From an uncultured Clostridia bacterium (GTDB lineage Bacteria; Bacillota; Clostridia; TANB77; CAG-508), in assembly GCA_934121885.1 (NCBI GenBank), contig CAKOVH010000003.1:1-64000 (forward strand): a stretch of DNA of 64,000 nucleotides, written 5' to 3'. Below are positions 1 through 8,564 of this stretch, piece after piece. The position numbers were made by a program, and so were the translations under genes. A model generated the notes under the pieces. The model saw only the letters and a program-made list of their open reading frames with translations, had not been told where the DNA came from and did no database searches. Each line of letters starts with the position of its first letter. Positions within the stretch are counted from its first letter, which is position 1.

Positions 1-8
1 AAATATGA

Positions 9-42
9 GACTACAAATTAATGTAGTCCCATAGATTCTTTT
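9..42 (+). terminator. weak hairpin at the left edge, possible terminator of an upstream gene
   Basis: GACTAC (9-14) pairs with GTAGTC (23-28) around an 8-nt loop, and a T-run follows at about 37-42. The stem is short and the T-run is 8 nt away, so the terminator role is a guess. The remaining bases up to the uvrB promoter show no gene. Confidence 0.3.
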
Positions 43-104
43 TTCAGTGTCCACTATATTGGGTTCACTTCATATAAATTTATGGTTCTTTTTTTATATT
101 ATTA

Positions 105-133
105 TTGCAAACAAATGTACACTATGGTATAAT
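105..133 (+). promoter_or_regulatory. uvrB promoter with SOS-box-like sequence in the spacer
   Basis: A -35 TTGCAA (105-110) and a perfect -10 TATAAT (128-133) are separated by 17 bp. The spacer starts with AAACAAATGTAC (109-120), which resembles the Gram-positive LexA box GAAC-N4-GTTC with one change per arm. The uvrA promoter has a closer match in the same place. Confidence 0.7.
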
Positions 134-171
134 ACATAAGATATATGAAATAATATTAATTAGGAGGATAT

Positions 172-2128
172 ATGTTTAAACTACATTCAGAATATAAACC
201 TACAGGAGATCAGCCACAAGCAATTGAATATTTAAGTAAAGGCATAAAAGAAGGAAAAAAATTTCAAACTTTACTTGGTGTAACTGGTTCTGGCAAAACA
301 TTTACAATGGCAAATATAATTGAAAAAGTACAAAAACCAACACTTGTTTTAGCACATAATAAAACATTGGCTCGGACAACTATATTCAGAATTTAAAGAA
401 TTTTTTCCAGAAAATAATGTTGAATATTTTGTTTCATATTATGATTATTACCAACCGGAAGCATATATTGCATCATCAGATACCTATATAGAAAAAGATG
501 CATCTATTAATGACGAAATAGATAAGCTAAGACATTCAGCAACAGCGTCCCTTTTTGAAACAAAAGATGTTATTATTGTGGCATCTGTATCGTGTATATA
601 TGGTTTAGGAGATCCAATCGACTATGAGCATATGATAGTTTCTTTAAGACCTGGCATGAAAAAAGAGCGAAATGAAATAATGAAAAAATTAATTACAATG
701 CAATATACTCGTAATGAATTAGACTTTAAAAGAGGAACATTTAGGGCCAAGGGTGATATACTAGAAATCTATCCATCAGATGAAAGTGAAACAGCTATTA
801 GAATTGAGTTTTGGGGAGATGAAATAGATAAAATAAATGAAATAAATCCTTTAACAGGAAAAGTAATTGCAAGTAGAAATCATGTTATGATTTTCCCTAA
901 TTCACATTATGTTACAACATCTGAAAAAATGGAAAGAGCATTAATTACAATTGAAAAAGAAAAAGAAGAAAGAGTTAAATATTTTAAAGAAAATAACAAA
1001 CTAATAGAAGCACAAAGAATTGAAGAAAGAACAAATTTCGATATGGAAATGATGAAGGAAACAGGCTTCTGTCAAGGAATTGAGAACTATTCTAGACACA
1101 TTAGTGGAAGAGAAGAGGGAAGTCCTCCTTTTACATTATTTGATTATTTTCCAAAAGATTTTCTGCTATTAATAGATGAATCACATGCAACAATACCTCA
1201 AGTAAGAGCAATGTATAATGGAGATAGAGCAAGAAAAGAATCACTTGTAAATTATGGATTTAGACTTCCATCAGCTTTTGATAATAGACCATTAAAATTT
1301 GAAGAATTTGAAGAAAGAATAAATCAAGTCGTATTTGTAAGTGCAACTCCAGCAGATTATGAAAAAGAGCATTCTAAAGATAATATTGTAGAACAAATTA
1401 TTAGACCAACAGGATTATTAGATCCAAAAATAGAAGTAAAACCTGTAACAAATCAAATTGACGATTTAATTGAGCAAATAAGAGAAAGAGTAGAAAAAAA
1501 GGAAAGAGTTTTGGTAACAACACTTACTAAAAAGATGGCAGAAGATTTAACATCTTATCTTGCAGGAATAGATATAAAAGTTAAATATATGCATTCAGAT
1601 ATAAAAGCATTAGAGAGAATGAAAATAATTCATGATTTAAGAACAGGAGAATTTGATGTATTAGTTGGTATTAACTTATTAAGAGAAGGACTTGATATAC
1701 CAGAGGTTTCATTAGTTGCAATATTAGATGCAGATAAGGAAGGATTTTTACGTTCAGAAAGATCATTAATACAAACAATTGGACGTGCAGCAAGAAACAC
1801 AGAAGGAAAAGTTATAATGTATGCAGATGAACTAACAGAGTCAATGGAAAAAGCTATCTCAGAAACAAATAGAAGAAGAAAGATTCAGCAAGAGTATAAT
1901 AAAGAACATGGAATTACACCTAAAACAATTCAAAAATCTGTAAGAGATGTAATTAAAGCAAGTATTATTGAAAATGCAGAATCTAAATATAACATTAGCA
2001 AAGTTGAAAGCATTGAAGATATTATTTCTAAACTTACAGATGAAATGCTTAAATGTGCTCAAGAAATGGAATTTGAAAGAGCTGCAGAATTACGCGATCA
2101 AATTAAACAATTAGAATCAATGAAATAA
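172..2128 (+). CDS. uvrB: UvrABC excinuclease subunit B, interrupted by a +1 shift at CGG
   Basis: UvrB is the damage-verifying helicase-like subunit of nucleotide excision repair; it is loaded by UvrA and recruits UvrC. The Walker A motif GVTGSGKT lies at residues 36-43, followed by the beta-hairpin region YYDYYQPEAY, the helicase motifs and a C-terminal UVR domain (ECAQEMEFERAAEL-type). The ATG has an AGGAGG Shine-Dalgarno. The frame breaks at codon 68: GCT CGG ACA runs to a stop at 394-396, while dropping C373 gives GCT GGA CAA (LAGQLYSEF), open to 2128. The joined product is 651 aa, close to the normal ~655-670. The downstream part is fully conserved, so I read this as one gene with a +1 frameshift, not a decayed gene. 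Confidence 0.93.
373..376 (+). other. candidate +1 frameshift site, GCT CGG A, in uvrB
   Basis: CGG is in frame at 373-375. Skipping C373 gives GGA (374-376) and restores UvrB. The zero frame stops seven codons later. Confidence 0.75.
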
Positions 2129-2133
2129 TTTGT

Positions 2134-2162
2134 TTGCAATTTTAGGTAAAATATGGTATAAT
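2134..2162 (+). promoter_or_regulatory. promoter of the small 56-aa gene
   Basis: TTGCAA (2134-2139) and TATAAT (2157-2162) are 17 bp apart, just after the uvrB stop. Together with the strong ribosome binding site at 2213-2218 this shows that the small gene is a separate transcription unit. Confidence 0.7.
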
Positions 2163-2226
2163 AAAAAAGGTTTATTTTTAAACAATTAGGATAAAATAAA
2201 TATAATAATTTTAGGAGGAAAAAGTG

Positions 2227-2397
2227 ATGGGAATATTAGATATGACAGATCAATTTTGCAATCCAATTAATGAGAAAAACAATAATAATGTACAAAACAA
2301 CATTCAATTAGAGAGCAGTAGAGTTCATGAACAACCAATAGTTTCTTTTGTTCAAAGAGAAGAATGGAAAGATGTATTATATAGAGAAGAACTATAA
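2227..2397 (+). CDS. small Asn/Gln-rich protein of unknown function, 56 aa
   Basis: I do not recognise this protein. It starts MGILDMTDQFCNP, has an Asn/Gln-rich middle and ends in the charged segment EEWKDVLYREEL. An AGGAGG Shine-Dalgarno (2213-2218) lies 8 nt before the ATG, and a consensus promoter lies upstream. No membrane segment or signal peptide is visible. A GTG three bases upstream is in frame but too close to the ribosome binding site spacing to prefer. It sits between uvrB and a toxin-antitoxin locus. The combination of good promoter, good ribosome binding site and clean ORF makes it likely to be expressed; function unknown. Confidence 0.65.
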   Translation: MGILDMTDQFCNPINEKNNNNVQNNIQLESSRVHEQPIVSFVQREEWKDVLYREEL

Positions 2398-2456
2398 AAA
2401 AATAATAATATTAGGAAAAAAGCATAAAATATACTGTACTTATTATACAAAACATA

Positions 2457-2486
2457 TTGACAATTTATTTTTTTACAATGTATAAT
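2457..2486 (+). promoter_or_regulatory. consensus promoter of the CptI-like antitoxin RNA
   Basis: Perfect TTGACA (2457-2462) and perfect TATAAT (2481-2486) with an 18-bp spacer. This is the strongest promoter sequence in the window, as expected for an abundant RNA antitoxin. The predicted RNA start is about 2493. Confidence 0.8.
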
Positions 2487-2500
2487 AAATATAGTAAGAA

Positions 2501-2597
2501 AATGTTTCTCGCTTTATGGTGGTGCGAGTAATAAATTATCCATTTTGCTAAATGTTCTCGCTTTATAGTGGTGCGAGTAATAAATTATCTATTTTGA
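2501..2597 (+). repeat. two tandem ~47-nt antitoxin repeats
   Basis: Copies at about 2501-2548 and 2551-2597 differ by one indel in the TTT/TT run and by the compensated G-to-A and C-to-T pair. Only two copies and no spacer diversity: not a CRISPR. Confidence 0.85.
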
Positions 2598-2607
2598 AAA
2601 TATTGGG

Positions 2608-2637
2608 GCCTTCTATATTAAATTATAGGAGGCTTTA
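2608..2637 (+). terminator. attenuating terminator between antitoxin RNA and toxin gene
   Basis: A ten-pair stem, 2608-2617 with 2624-2633 (one G-T pair), has a 6-nt loop and is followed by a weak TTTAATT tract. A leaky terminator here is typical of type III loci, where it sets the RNA to toxin ratio. Confidence 0.7.
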
Positions 2638-2662
2638 ATTATAGAAAGGAAAAAATTTCAAT

Positions 2663-3146
2663 ATGTTTTTAGAAACAGGATATGTATATCATATAAAGGA
2701 TGAATATTTTGAATTTGCAAAAGATGAAAAACTTATGAAAAATCATGAAGACGGAAACACAAGACCAACGTATTTTTGTATAAAAAATACAAAAAGTAAA
2801 ATTCTGTGGTTTGTTCCTATGAGTTCTAAAGTAGAGAAATATAGAAAGTTAAAGAAACAAAAAATAGAAAAAAACGGGGTTTGTGATACTATTGTAATTG
2901 GTAAATATAGAAGAAAGGAGACAGTTTTCTTAATACAAAATATTTTTCCAATAACTGAAAAATACATAGATCATATAGATACTATTAGAAATCAGGCAGT
3001 TCCTGTTGTTGAAGGAACTCAAAAAGAAATTACATACAAAGTAAATAAAATTTTTAAATTAAAATCAAAACGGAATTAATTTAATCTTTCCAAATGTAGA
3101 TAGAATTGAAAAACTTTTATTAGAAGAATCAAACAATTTATTATAA
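2663..3146 (+). CDS. cptN: CptN/ToxN-family endoribonuclease toxin, with +1 shift at CGG
   Basis: This is the toxin of a type III system: an RNase that cuts its antitoxin RNA into units and is held inactive by them. I base the call on family-like stretches (GYVYHIKDEYF, GNTRPTYFCI, FVPMSSKVEKY, FLIQNIFPITEKYIDHI) and on the upstream RNA. The zero frame ends at 3079 just after AAA CGG AAT. Dropping C3071 gives GGA and a further 24 residues (GINLIFPNVDRIEKLLLEES...) to a stop at 3144-3146, for about 160 aa in total, the usual family size. The tail reads like the known CptN C-terminus, so the short frame is probably not the whole toxin. The start has a GAAAGGA ribosome binding site. Subfamily placement is by memory of the family, not by search. 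Confidence 0.8.
3071..3074 (+). other. candidate +1 frameshift site, AAA CGG A, in cptN
   Basis: In-frame CGG at 3071-3073; the zero frame stops two codons later. Skipping C3071 gives GGA and extends the toxin by 24 residues. Confidence 0.65.
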
Positions 3147-3209
3147 ATTCTCTTTTTTCAAATGTAAATTAAAATAATATTATTCTATGAATATTAACCA
3201 TGCAATTCA

Positions 3210-3238
3210 TTGACAATAACAAACTTATGTTTTATAAT
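3210..3238 (+). promoter_or_regulatory. uvrA promoter with SOS-box-like palindrome
   Basis: TTGACA (3210-3215) and TATAAT (3233-3238) are 17 bp apart. AAACTTATGTTT (3221-3232) fills the end of the spacer: arms AAAC/GTTT form a perfect inverted repeat around 4 nt, like the LexA box GAAC-N4-GTTC with one change per arm. A repressor bound there would block the promoter. Confidence 0.7.
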
Positions 3239-3279
3239 AATTAAGACAAAAATTTTAATATTTTAATTTTGGGGGAAAT

Positions 3280-6108
3280 ATGCAAGATAGTATTATTATA
3301 AAAGGTGCAAAAGAGCACAATTTAAAAGATATAAATATTGAGATTCCTCGTAATAAATTAGTAGTTATTACGGGATTATCAGGTTCAGGAAAGTCGTCAT
3401 TAGCATTTGATACTTTATATGCAGAAGGTCAAAGAAGATATGTAGAAAGTTTATCCTCATATGCTAGACAATTCTTAGGACTTATGGAAAAGCCAGATGT
3501 AGATTATATTGAAGGTTTATCACCAGCTATTTCAATTGATCAAAAAACAACATCAAAAAACCCTCGTTCAACAGTTGGAACTGTAACAGAAATATATGAT
3601 TATATACGTTTACTTTATGCTCGTATTGGTGTTCCATATTGTCCAAAATGTGGGAAAAAGATTGAAAAGCAAACAATAGATCAAATCGTAGATGATATAC
3701 TAAGTTTAGAAGAAGGTACTAAAATACAAGTATTATCGCCTATTGTACGTGGCAGAAAAGGAGAATTTGTAAAATTATTAGAAGATTTTCAAAAAGAAGG
3801 TTTTGTTAGAGCGAGGATAGATGGAAATGTTGTTGAACTATCTGATGATATAGATTTAGACAGAAAAAAGAAACATGATGTTGAAATTGTAGTAGATAGA
3901 CTTGTAATAAAACCAGATATAAGAAGTCGTTTAACAGAATCTGTTGAAACAGCTTTAAAACATGGAAATAATCTAGTAAGCATAGATATTTCAGGAAAAG
4001 GTACAAAATTATATAGTCAAAATTATGCATGTCCTGACTGTGGAATAAGTTTTGAAGAATTATCTCCTCGTATGTTTTCATTTAATAATCCTTTTGGTGC
4101 ATGCCCTACATGTACAGGTATTGGATATTTAATGAAAATGGACCCAGATTTAATTATTCCAGATAAAAATAAAACACTTTATGATGGTGTAAAAGCATTT
4201 GGTGCAAGCACAATGAAAAAAGGCGATACAATGGCAAAAATGTATTTTGAAAGTATTGCAAAACATTATGGAGTAAAAATAAAAGATGTACCAATAAAAA
4301 AATTACCTAAAGATTTCTTGGATAAAATATTGTATGGAACAGGAAATGAAGAAATAGATTTTGAATATACATCATCAATAGGAACAAGAAAGTTTACAGC
4401 ACCATTTGAAGGAGTTATTCCAACATTAGAAAGAAGACATAACGAGACAAAATCACAAGGTATGAGAGATTTCTATGAATATTATATGAGTGAAAGTGAA
4501 TGCCATGAATGTAAAGGTGCTAGATTAAAAAAAGAAGTTTTATCAGTTCGTGTTGGAGATAAAAATATAAACGAACTTACAAGCATGTCGATTGACAAAA
4601 TAAAAAACTATATTAATTCGTTAGAACTTAGTAAAAAAGATAGAATGATTGCTGATCAAATATTTAAGGAATTAAATAAAAGATTACAATTCTTAATGGA
4701 TGTTGGTCTTGAATATTTAACATTATCAAGAAGTGCAGGAACATTATCTGGAGGGGAAGCTCAGCGTATAAGGCTTGCAACACAAATTGGTTCTGGATTA
4801 ACAGGGGTACTATATATTTTAGATGAACCAAGTATAGGTTTACACCAAAGAGATAATGAAAAACTTATAGATACACTAAAAAAATTAAGAGATCAAGGAA
4901 ATACAGTGTTAGTTGTTGAACATGATGAAGATACAATGTATGCTGCAGATCAAATTATTGATATTGGACCTGGTGCAGGAGTACATGGTGGAAGAGTTAT
5001 GGCTCAAGGAACAGCGGAAGAAGTAAAACTTGTTACAGATTCTGTTACAGGGCAATATTTAAGTGGAAGAAAGCAAATACAGGTACCAAAAAAGAGAAGA
5101 AAATCTAATGGAAGAGCTATTGAGGTAAAAGGTGCTACAGAAAATAACTTAAAAAATGTAAATGTAAAATTTCCACTTGGACAATTTGTTTGCGTTACAG
5201 GTGTTTCAGGTTCAGGAAAAAGTACCCTTGTAAATGAGGTTTTATATAAATCACTAGCAAAAGAAATCAATGGAGCAACAGAAAAGCCAGGAAAATGTGA
5301 CGAAATTAAAGGAATTGAAAATATAGATAAAATTATAAATATTGATCAATCTCCAATAGGAAGAACCCCACGTTCAAATCCTGCTACATACACCGGGGTA
5401 TTTGACATAATACGTGATATTTTTGCAGGTACTAATGAAGCGAAGATGAGAGGGTATGACAAAGGAAGATTTAGCTTTAATGTACAAGGTGGAAGATGCG
5501 AAGCTTGTAGTGGTGACGGAGTATTAAAAATAGAAATGCACTTCTTAGCAGATATATATGTACCATGCGAAGTTTGTAAAGGAAAAAGATATAACAAAGA
5601 AACATTAGAAGTAAAATATAAAGGAAAAACAATTGCAGATGTACTTGATATGACTGTTGAAGAAGCATTAGATTTCTTCAGTAATATTCCAAGAATCAAA
5701 CAAAAAATACAAACATTGTATGACGTAGGTTTAGGCTATATTAAACTTGGACAACCATCCACAACATTATCAGGAGGAGAGGCTCAGCGTGTAAAACTTG
5801 CAACAGAATTATCAAAAAAAGCAACAGGAAAAACATTATATATTTTAGATGAACCAACAACAGGACTTCATATTGCAGATGTACACAAATTAGTAGATAT
5901 TTTGCAAAGATTAGTTGATACAGGAAATAGCATAGTAGTAATTGAGCATAATTTAGATTTAATAAAAACAGCAGATTATATAATTGACCTGGGACCAGAA
6001 GGTGGAGACAATGGTGGAAAGGTTATAGCTGTAGGTTCGCCTGAACAAATTGCAAAAAATGAACAAAGTTATACAGGAAAGTTTTTAAAGAAATATTTAG
6101 AAAAATAA
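3280..6108 (+). CDS. uvrA: UvrABC excinuclease subunit A
   Basis: UvrA is the dimeric ABC-type ATPase that finds bulky DNA lesions and loads UvrB. At 942 aa it has family length. First Walker A GLSGSGKS at residues 32-39; first zinc-binding CPKCGKK near 120; ABC signatures LSGGEAQR in both halves; second Walker A GVSGSGKS; a second zinc module around CEACSGDG and CEVCKGKR. The ATG follows a GGGGGAA Shine-Dalgarno. It has its own SOS-like promoter and a strong terminator, so it is monocistronic and separated from uvrB by the small gene and the toxin-antitoxin locus. Confidence 0.98.
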   Translation: MQDSIIIKGAKEHNLKDINIEIPRNKLVVITGLSGSGKSSLAFDTLYAEGQRRYVESLSSYARQFLGLMEKPDVDYIEGLSPAISIDQKTTSKNPRSTVGTVTEIYDYIRLLYARIGVPYCPKCGKKIEKQTIDQIVDDILSLEEGTKIQVLSPIVRGRKGEFVKLLEDFQKEGFVRARIDGNVVELSDDIDLDRKKKHDVEIVVDRLVIKPDIRSRLTESVETALKHGNNLVSIDISGKGTKLYSQNYACPDCGISFEELSPRMFSFNNPFGACPTCTGIGYLMKMDPDLIIPDKNKTLYDGVKAFGASTMKKGDTMAKMYFESIAKHYGVKIKDVPIKKLPKDFLDKILYGTGNEEIDFEYTSSIGTRKFTAPFEGVIPTLERRHNETKSQGMRDFYEYYMSESECHECKGARLKKEVLSVRVGDKNINELTSMSIDKIKNYINSLELSKKDRMIADQIFKELNKRLQFLMDVGLEYLTLSRSAGTLSGGEAQRIRLATQIGSGLTGVLYILDEPSIGLHQRDNEKLIDTLKKLRDQGNTVLVVEHDEDTMYAADQIIDIGPGAGVHGGRVMAQGTAEEVKLVTDSVTGQYLSGRKQIQVPKKRRKSNGRAIEVKGATENNLKNVNVKFPLGQFVCVTGVSGSGKSTLVNEVLYKSLAKEINGATEKPGKCDEIKGIENIDKIINIDQSPIGRTPRSNPATYTGVFDIIRDIFAGTNEAKMRGYDKGRFSFNVQGGRCEACSGDGVLKIEMHFLADIYVPCEVCKGKRYNKETLEVKYKGKTIADVLDMTVEEALDFFSNIPRIKQKIQTLYDVGLGYIKLGQPSTTLSGGEAQRVKLATELSKKATGKTLYILDEPTTGLHIADVHKLVDILQRLVDTGNSIVVIEHNLDLIKTADYIIDLGPEGGDNGGKVIAVGSPEQIAKNEQSYTGKFLKKYLEK

Positions 6109-6126
6109 ATTAGAAAGATAAATTAA

Positions 6127-6160
6127 GGAAGTTCTATTTTTATAATAGAACTTCCTTTTT
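6127..6160 (+). terminator. uvrA terminator
   Basis: GGAAGTTCTATT (6127-6138) pairs perfectly with AATAGAACTTCC (6144-6155), followed by TTTTT. Confidence 0.9.
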
Positions 6161-6161
6161 A

Positions 6162-6272
6162 CTATCTACAATTATTATTGTTATTATCTATTCTTTCGCT
6201 ACTTTTTTGATTATTTTTGCTGTTATTTTTCTTGTTATTTTTTTGATTGTTTTGATTATTCTTTTCTGACAT
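6162..6272 (-). CDS. 36-aa Asn/Lys-rich peptide, unknown function
   Basis: A short ORF on the minus strand has a GGAGGTG Shine-Dalgarno 6-7 nt before ATG. It encodes MSEKNNQNNQKNN..., nearly half Asn and a fifth Lys, ending DNNNNNCR. No homologue is recognised. Small Asn/Lys-rich proteins with good ribosome binding sites occur in spore formers, some in spores, but nothing here proves that. Low complexity in an AT-rich genome can arise by chance; the ribosome binding site is the main support. It is convergent with uvrA and shares its terminator region. Confidence 0.5.
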   Translation of the reverse strand: MSEKNNQNNQKNNKKNNSKNNQKSSERIDNNNNNCR

Positions 6273-6405
6273 AAAAAGCACCTCCAATCTATACTTCATT
6301 TTTATTTTGTCATAAAATTAAAAAAATATTCATTTAGTTGTGCTTTTTTATATATTATGATAAAATAATTTTTGAAAATTTGAAAATAATAAAAGGATGA
6401 GGTTT

Positions 6406-7098
6406 ATGAATAATATTGTTATTGGAATTGAAGGATATGTTGGAGCAGGCAAAACATCAATATGTAAAGAATTATTAAATGAAATACCAAACAGTATTTT
6501 ACTACATGGTGGTAATTTATATAGAGCAATAGTTTACGCTTTAATGAATATGCAAAATAATCATATGGAATTAAAAAGTTTAAGCGAAAACCTACAAAAT
6601 ATTGATATTAAAGCTCTTATGGATAAATTACAAGTAAGATTAGAACTTGAAAATAGAGAAACTGTATTTTATGTGGCAAATGAAAAAATTGATGATGAAA
6701 AATTGCAATCAAAAGATAATTCACTTGCAGTATCTATAGCAGGTAAATCTGCTGATAATTCAAAGCTTTATGCTTTTGGAAGAACTTTAATAGATATGTA
6801 TAAACAAAAATTTAATGTTATAGTGTCAGGAAGAGATTTGATGAAGATTTATCCTAATTTAGATTATCATTTTCTAATTACAGCTTCCCTTGATGAACGT
6901 GTAAGAAGAAAATGCATACAATATAATGAAATTGTTAATCAAAAAGAAATTAGAGATAATATCATAAAAAGAGATGAACTTCAAGAAGCTGCAGGATATT
7001 ATAAAAAATATGATAATACAATTGAAGTAGATGTAACAAATTTCAAAAATGCAAAAGAGGGAGCAATGGAAATTTTGCATTTTATAAAAGAAATTTAA
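6406..7098 (+). CDS. cytidylate-kinase-like P-loop nucleotide kinase
   Basis: A 230-aa P-loop kinase with GYVGAGKTS near the N-terminus and a later segment VSGRDLMKIYPNLDYHFLITASLDERVRRK that matches the NMP-bind/lid region of the cytidylate kinase family (RD...F..A....L.AS...R..RR). Likely reaction: ATP-dependent phosphorylation of CMP or dCMP, but the sequence is divergent and the substrate is uncertain. I prefer ATG 6406 because AGGATGAGG lies 3-10 nt upstream; the ATG at 6397 is inside that ribosome binding site. It is followed after 13 nt by murD, probably co-transcribed. Confidence 0.7.
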   Translation: MNNIVIGIEGYVGAGKTSICKELLNEIPNSILLHGGNLYRAIVYALMNMQNNHMELKSLSENLQNIDIKALMDKLQVRLELENRETVFYVANEKIDDEKLQSKDNSLAVSIAGKSADNSKLYAFGRTLIDMYKQKFNVIVSGRDLMKIYPNLDYHFLITASLDERVRRKCIQYNEIVNQKEIRDNIIKRDELQEAAGYYKKYDNTIEVDVTNFKNAKEGAMEILHFIKEI

Positions 7099-7111
7099 GG
7101 GGGATAAATAA

Positions 7112-8506
7112 TTGGAGAACGCAAAATTAAAAAAATTCGAAAGAAATATTGAAGGAAAAAATATAGCCATAATAGGAATGGGAGTTAGTAATTTACCTTT
7201 GCTTGATTATTTAGCAAACTTTACAAGCAAAATAACAGTATTTGATCAAAAAAATGAAGAAGATATGAAACCAGAAATTATAAAAAAAGTTAAAGATAGC
7301 AATGTAAATCTAATTACTGGCAAGGATGCACTAAAGAAACTTATAGGATTTGATATTATATTTAGATCTCCAAGTTGCAGACCTGATACAGAAGAAATTG
7401 TAAAAGAAATACAAAGAGGAGCTATACTTACATCAGAAATTGAAATGGTGTTAAAATTATGCCCAGGAAAAATTATTGGTGTAACTGGAACAGAAGGAAA
7501 AACAACTACAACTTCGCTTATATATGCCATAGTTAAAGAATCTGGTAAAAAGTGTTTTCTAGGTGGAAATATAGGAAAGCCAATCTTTACACAAATAAAG
7601 GACATGAGCGAAGAAGACATTGTTGTGTTAGAACTTAGCAGTTTCCAATTAATGAATGTAGTAAATAGTCCAGAAATTGCAGTTGTAACTAATATTTATC
7701 CAGACCATTTAAATGTTCATAAATCTTATGAAGAGTATAGGGAAACAAAAGAAAATATATTTAAATACCAAAATGAAAATGGAAGAACAGTATTAAACTA
7801 TGACAATGAGTATACTAGAGAATTTGCAAAACATTGTAATGGTAAAGTAATTTTCTTTAGTAGTAAAGAAAAATTAGATAATGGATATATTTATGATAAT
7901 TCTGATGAAACTATAAAATATTGTGAAGATGGTGTTCGCAGACATATAATAAAAAAGAGTGATATAAAACTTAGAGGAATACATAATTATGAAAATATTT
8001 GTGCTGCACTTGCTGCAACAAGTGGATTAGTTGATGTAGATACACAAGTAAAAGCTATTAAAGAATTTACAGGAGTTGAACATAGACTAGAATTTGTAAA
8101 AGAAATTAATGGTGTAAAATATTATAACGATTCAATTGGAACAAGTCCAGCAAGCACAATAGCAGGTCTTAAATCTTTTTCAGAAAATATTATATTGCTT
8201 GCAGGTGGCTCAGATAAAGGATTAGATTATGATGAAATTGGAGAAGTAATTGCTCAAAAGGTTGGAACTCTAATTTTGACTGGTCCAACTTCAGAAAAAA
8301 TTGAAACAGCAACTAAAAAAGCTTTAAATGGAAAGCAACTTCAAATTTTTTATTGCACTAATATGAACGAAGCAGTTCATGTAGCAAAAGAAACAGCAAA
8401 GAGGGGAGATGTAGTACTTTTATCTCCTGCAAGTGCAAGTTTCGATTTATACAAAAATTTTGCTGATAGAGGTAATAAATTTAAAGAAATAGTAAATAGT
8501 CTATAA
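7112..8506 (+). CDS. murD: UDP-N-acetylmuramoyl-L-alanine--D-glutamate ligase
   Basis: MurD adds D-glutamate to UDP-MurNAc-L-Ala in the cytoplasmic steps of peptidoglycan synthesis. The protein is 464 aa, with an N-terminal Rossmann-like UDP-binding part (IIGMGVSNLPLL), the ATP-binding P-loop GTEGKTTTTSL of Mur ligases, the central motif NIYPDHLNVH, and the C-terminal region with EHRLEFV and YNDSIGTSPAST. It starts with TTG at 7112, 8 nt after GGGGGAT; no ATG fits. It is not in a mur cluster here, which is common in reduced Clostridia. Confidence 0.95.
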   Translation: MENAKLKKFERNIEGKNIAIIGMGVSNLPLLDYLANFTSKITVFDQKNEEDMKPEIIKKVKDSNVNLITGKDALKKLIGFDIIFRSPSCRPDTEEIVKEIQRGAILTSEIEMVLKLCPGKIIGVTGTEGKTTTTSLIYAIVKESGKKCFLGGNIGKPIFTQIKDMSEEDIVVLELSSFQLMNVVNSPEIAVVTNIYPDHLNVHKSYEEYRETKENIFKYQNENGRTVLNYDNEYTREFAKHCNGKVIFFSSKEKLDNGYIYDNSDETIKYCEDGVRRHIIKKSDIKLRGIHNYENICAALAATSGLVDVDTQVKAIKEFTGVEHRLEFVKEINGVKYYNDSIGTSPASTIAGLKSFSENIILLAGGSDKGLDYDEIGEVIAQKVGTLILTGPTSEKIETATKKALNGKQLQIFYCTNMNEAVHVAKETAKRGDVVLLSPASASFDLYKNFADRGNKFKEIVNSL

Positions 8507-8564
8507 GTAACAAAAAAATTGATAATACATATTATATAAAAGAAAAATTAATGGGAGGTATAAT

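Larger units (their letters stand above)
2493..2637 (+). ncRNA. cptI: type III antitoxin RNA (CptI-like) with two pseudoknot repeats
   Basis: Two near-identical direct repeats begin at 2501 and 2551 (period about 50 nt). Each has a stem CTCGC/GCGAG (2508-2512 with 2524-2528; 2557-2561 with 2573-2577). A loop tetranucleotide is complementary to a downstream one: ATGG 2516-2519 with CCAT 2540-2543 in repeat 1, and ATAG 2565-2568 with CTAT 2589-2592 in repeat 2. The two repeats differ at exactly the paired bases, so pairing is preserved, as in an H-type pseudoknot. Strong promoter, tandem repeats, hairpin, then toxin gene is the known order of type III systems (ToxIN, CptIN, TenpIN). RNA ends are estimated. 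Confidence 0.82.

Noticed and set aside
441..470. CGGA in CAACCGGAAGC of uvrB as another shift site
   Set aside because: Here CGG straddles codons CCG and GAA, and the frame continues normally. The same holds for the many NNC|GGN junctions.
172..2128. uvrB as a true pseudogene
   Set aside because: Only one break, at CGG; all downstream motifs are intact and the same break type recurs in other genes. A dead uvrB beside an intact uvrA would normally show more damage.
2501..2597. CRISPR remnant
   Set aside because: Two tandem copies with internal pseudoknot pairing and a toxin gene downstream fit a type III antitoxin.
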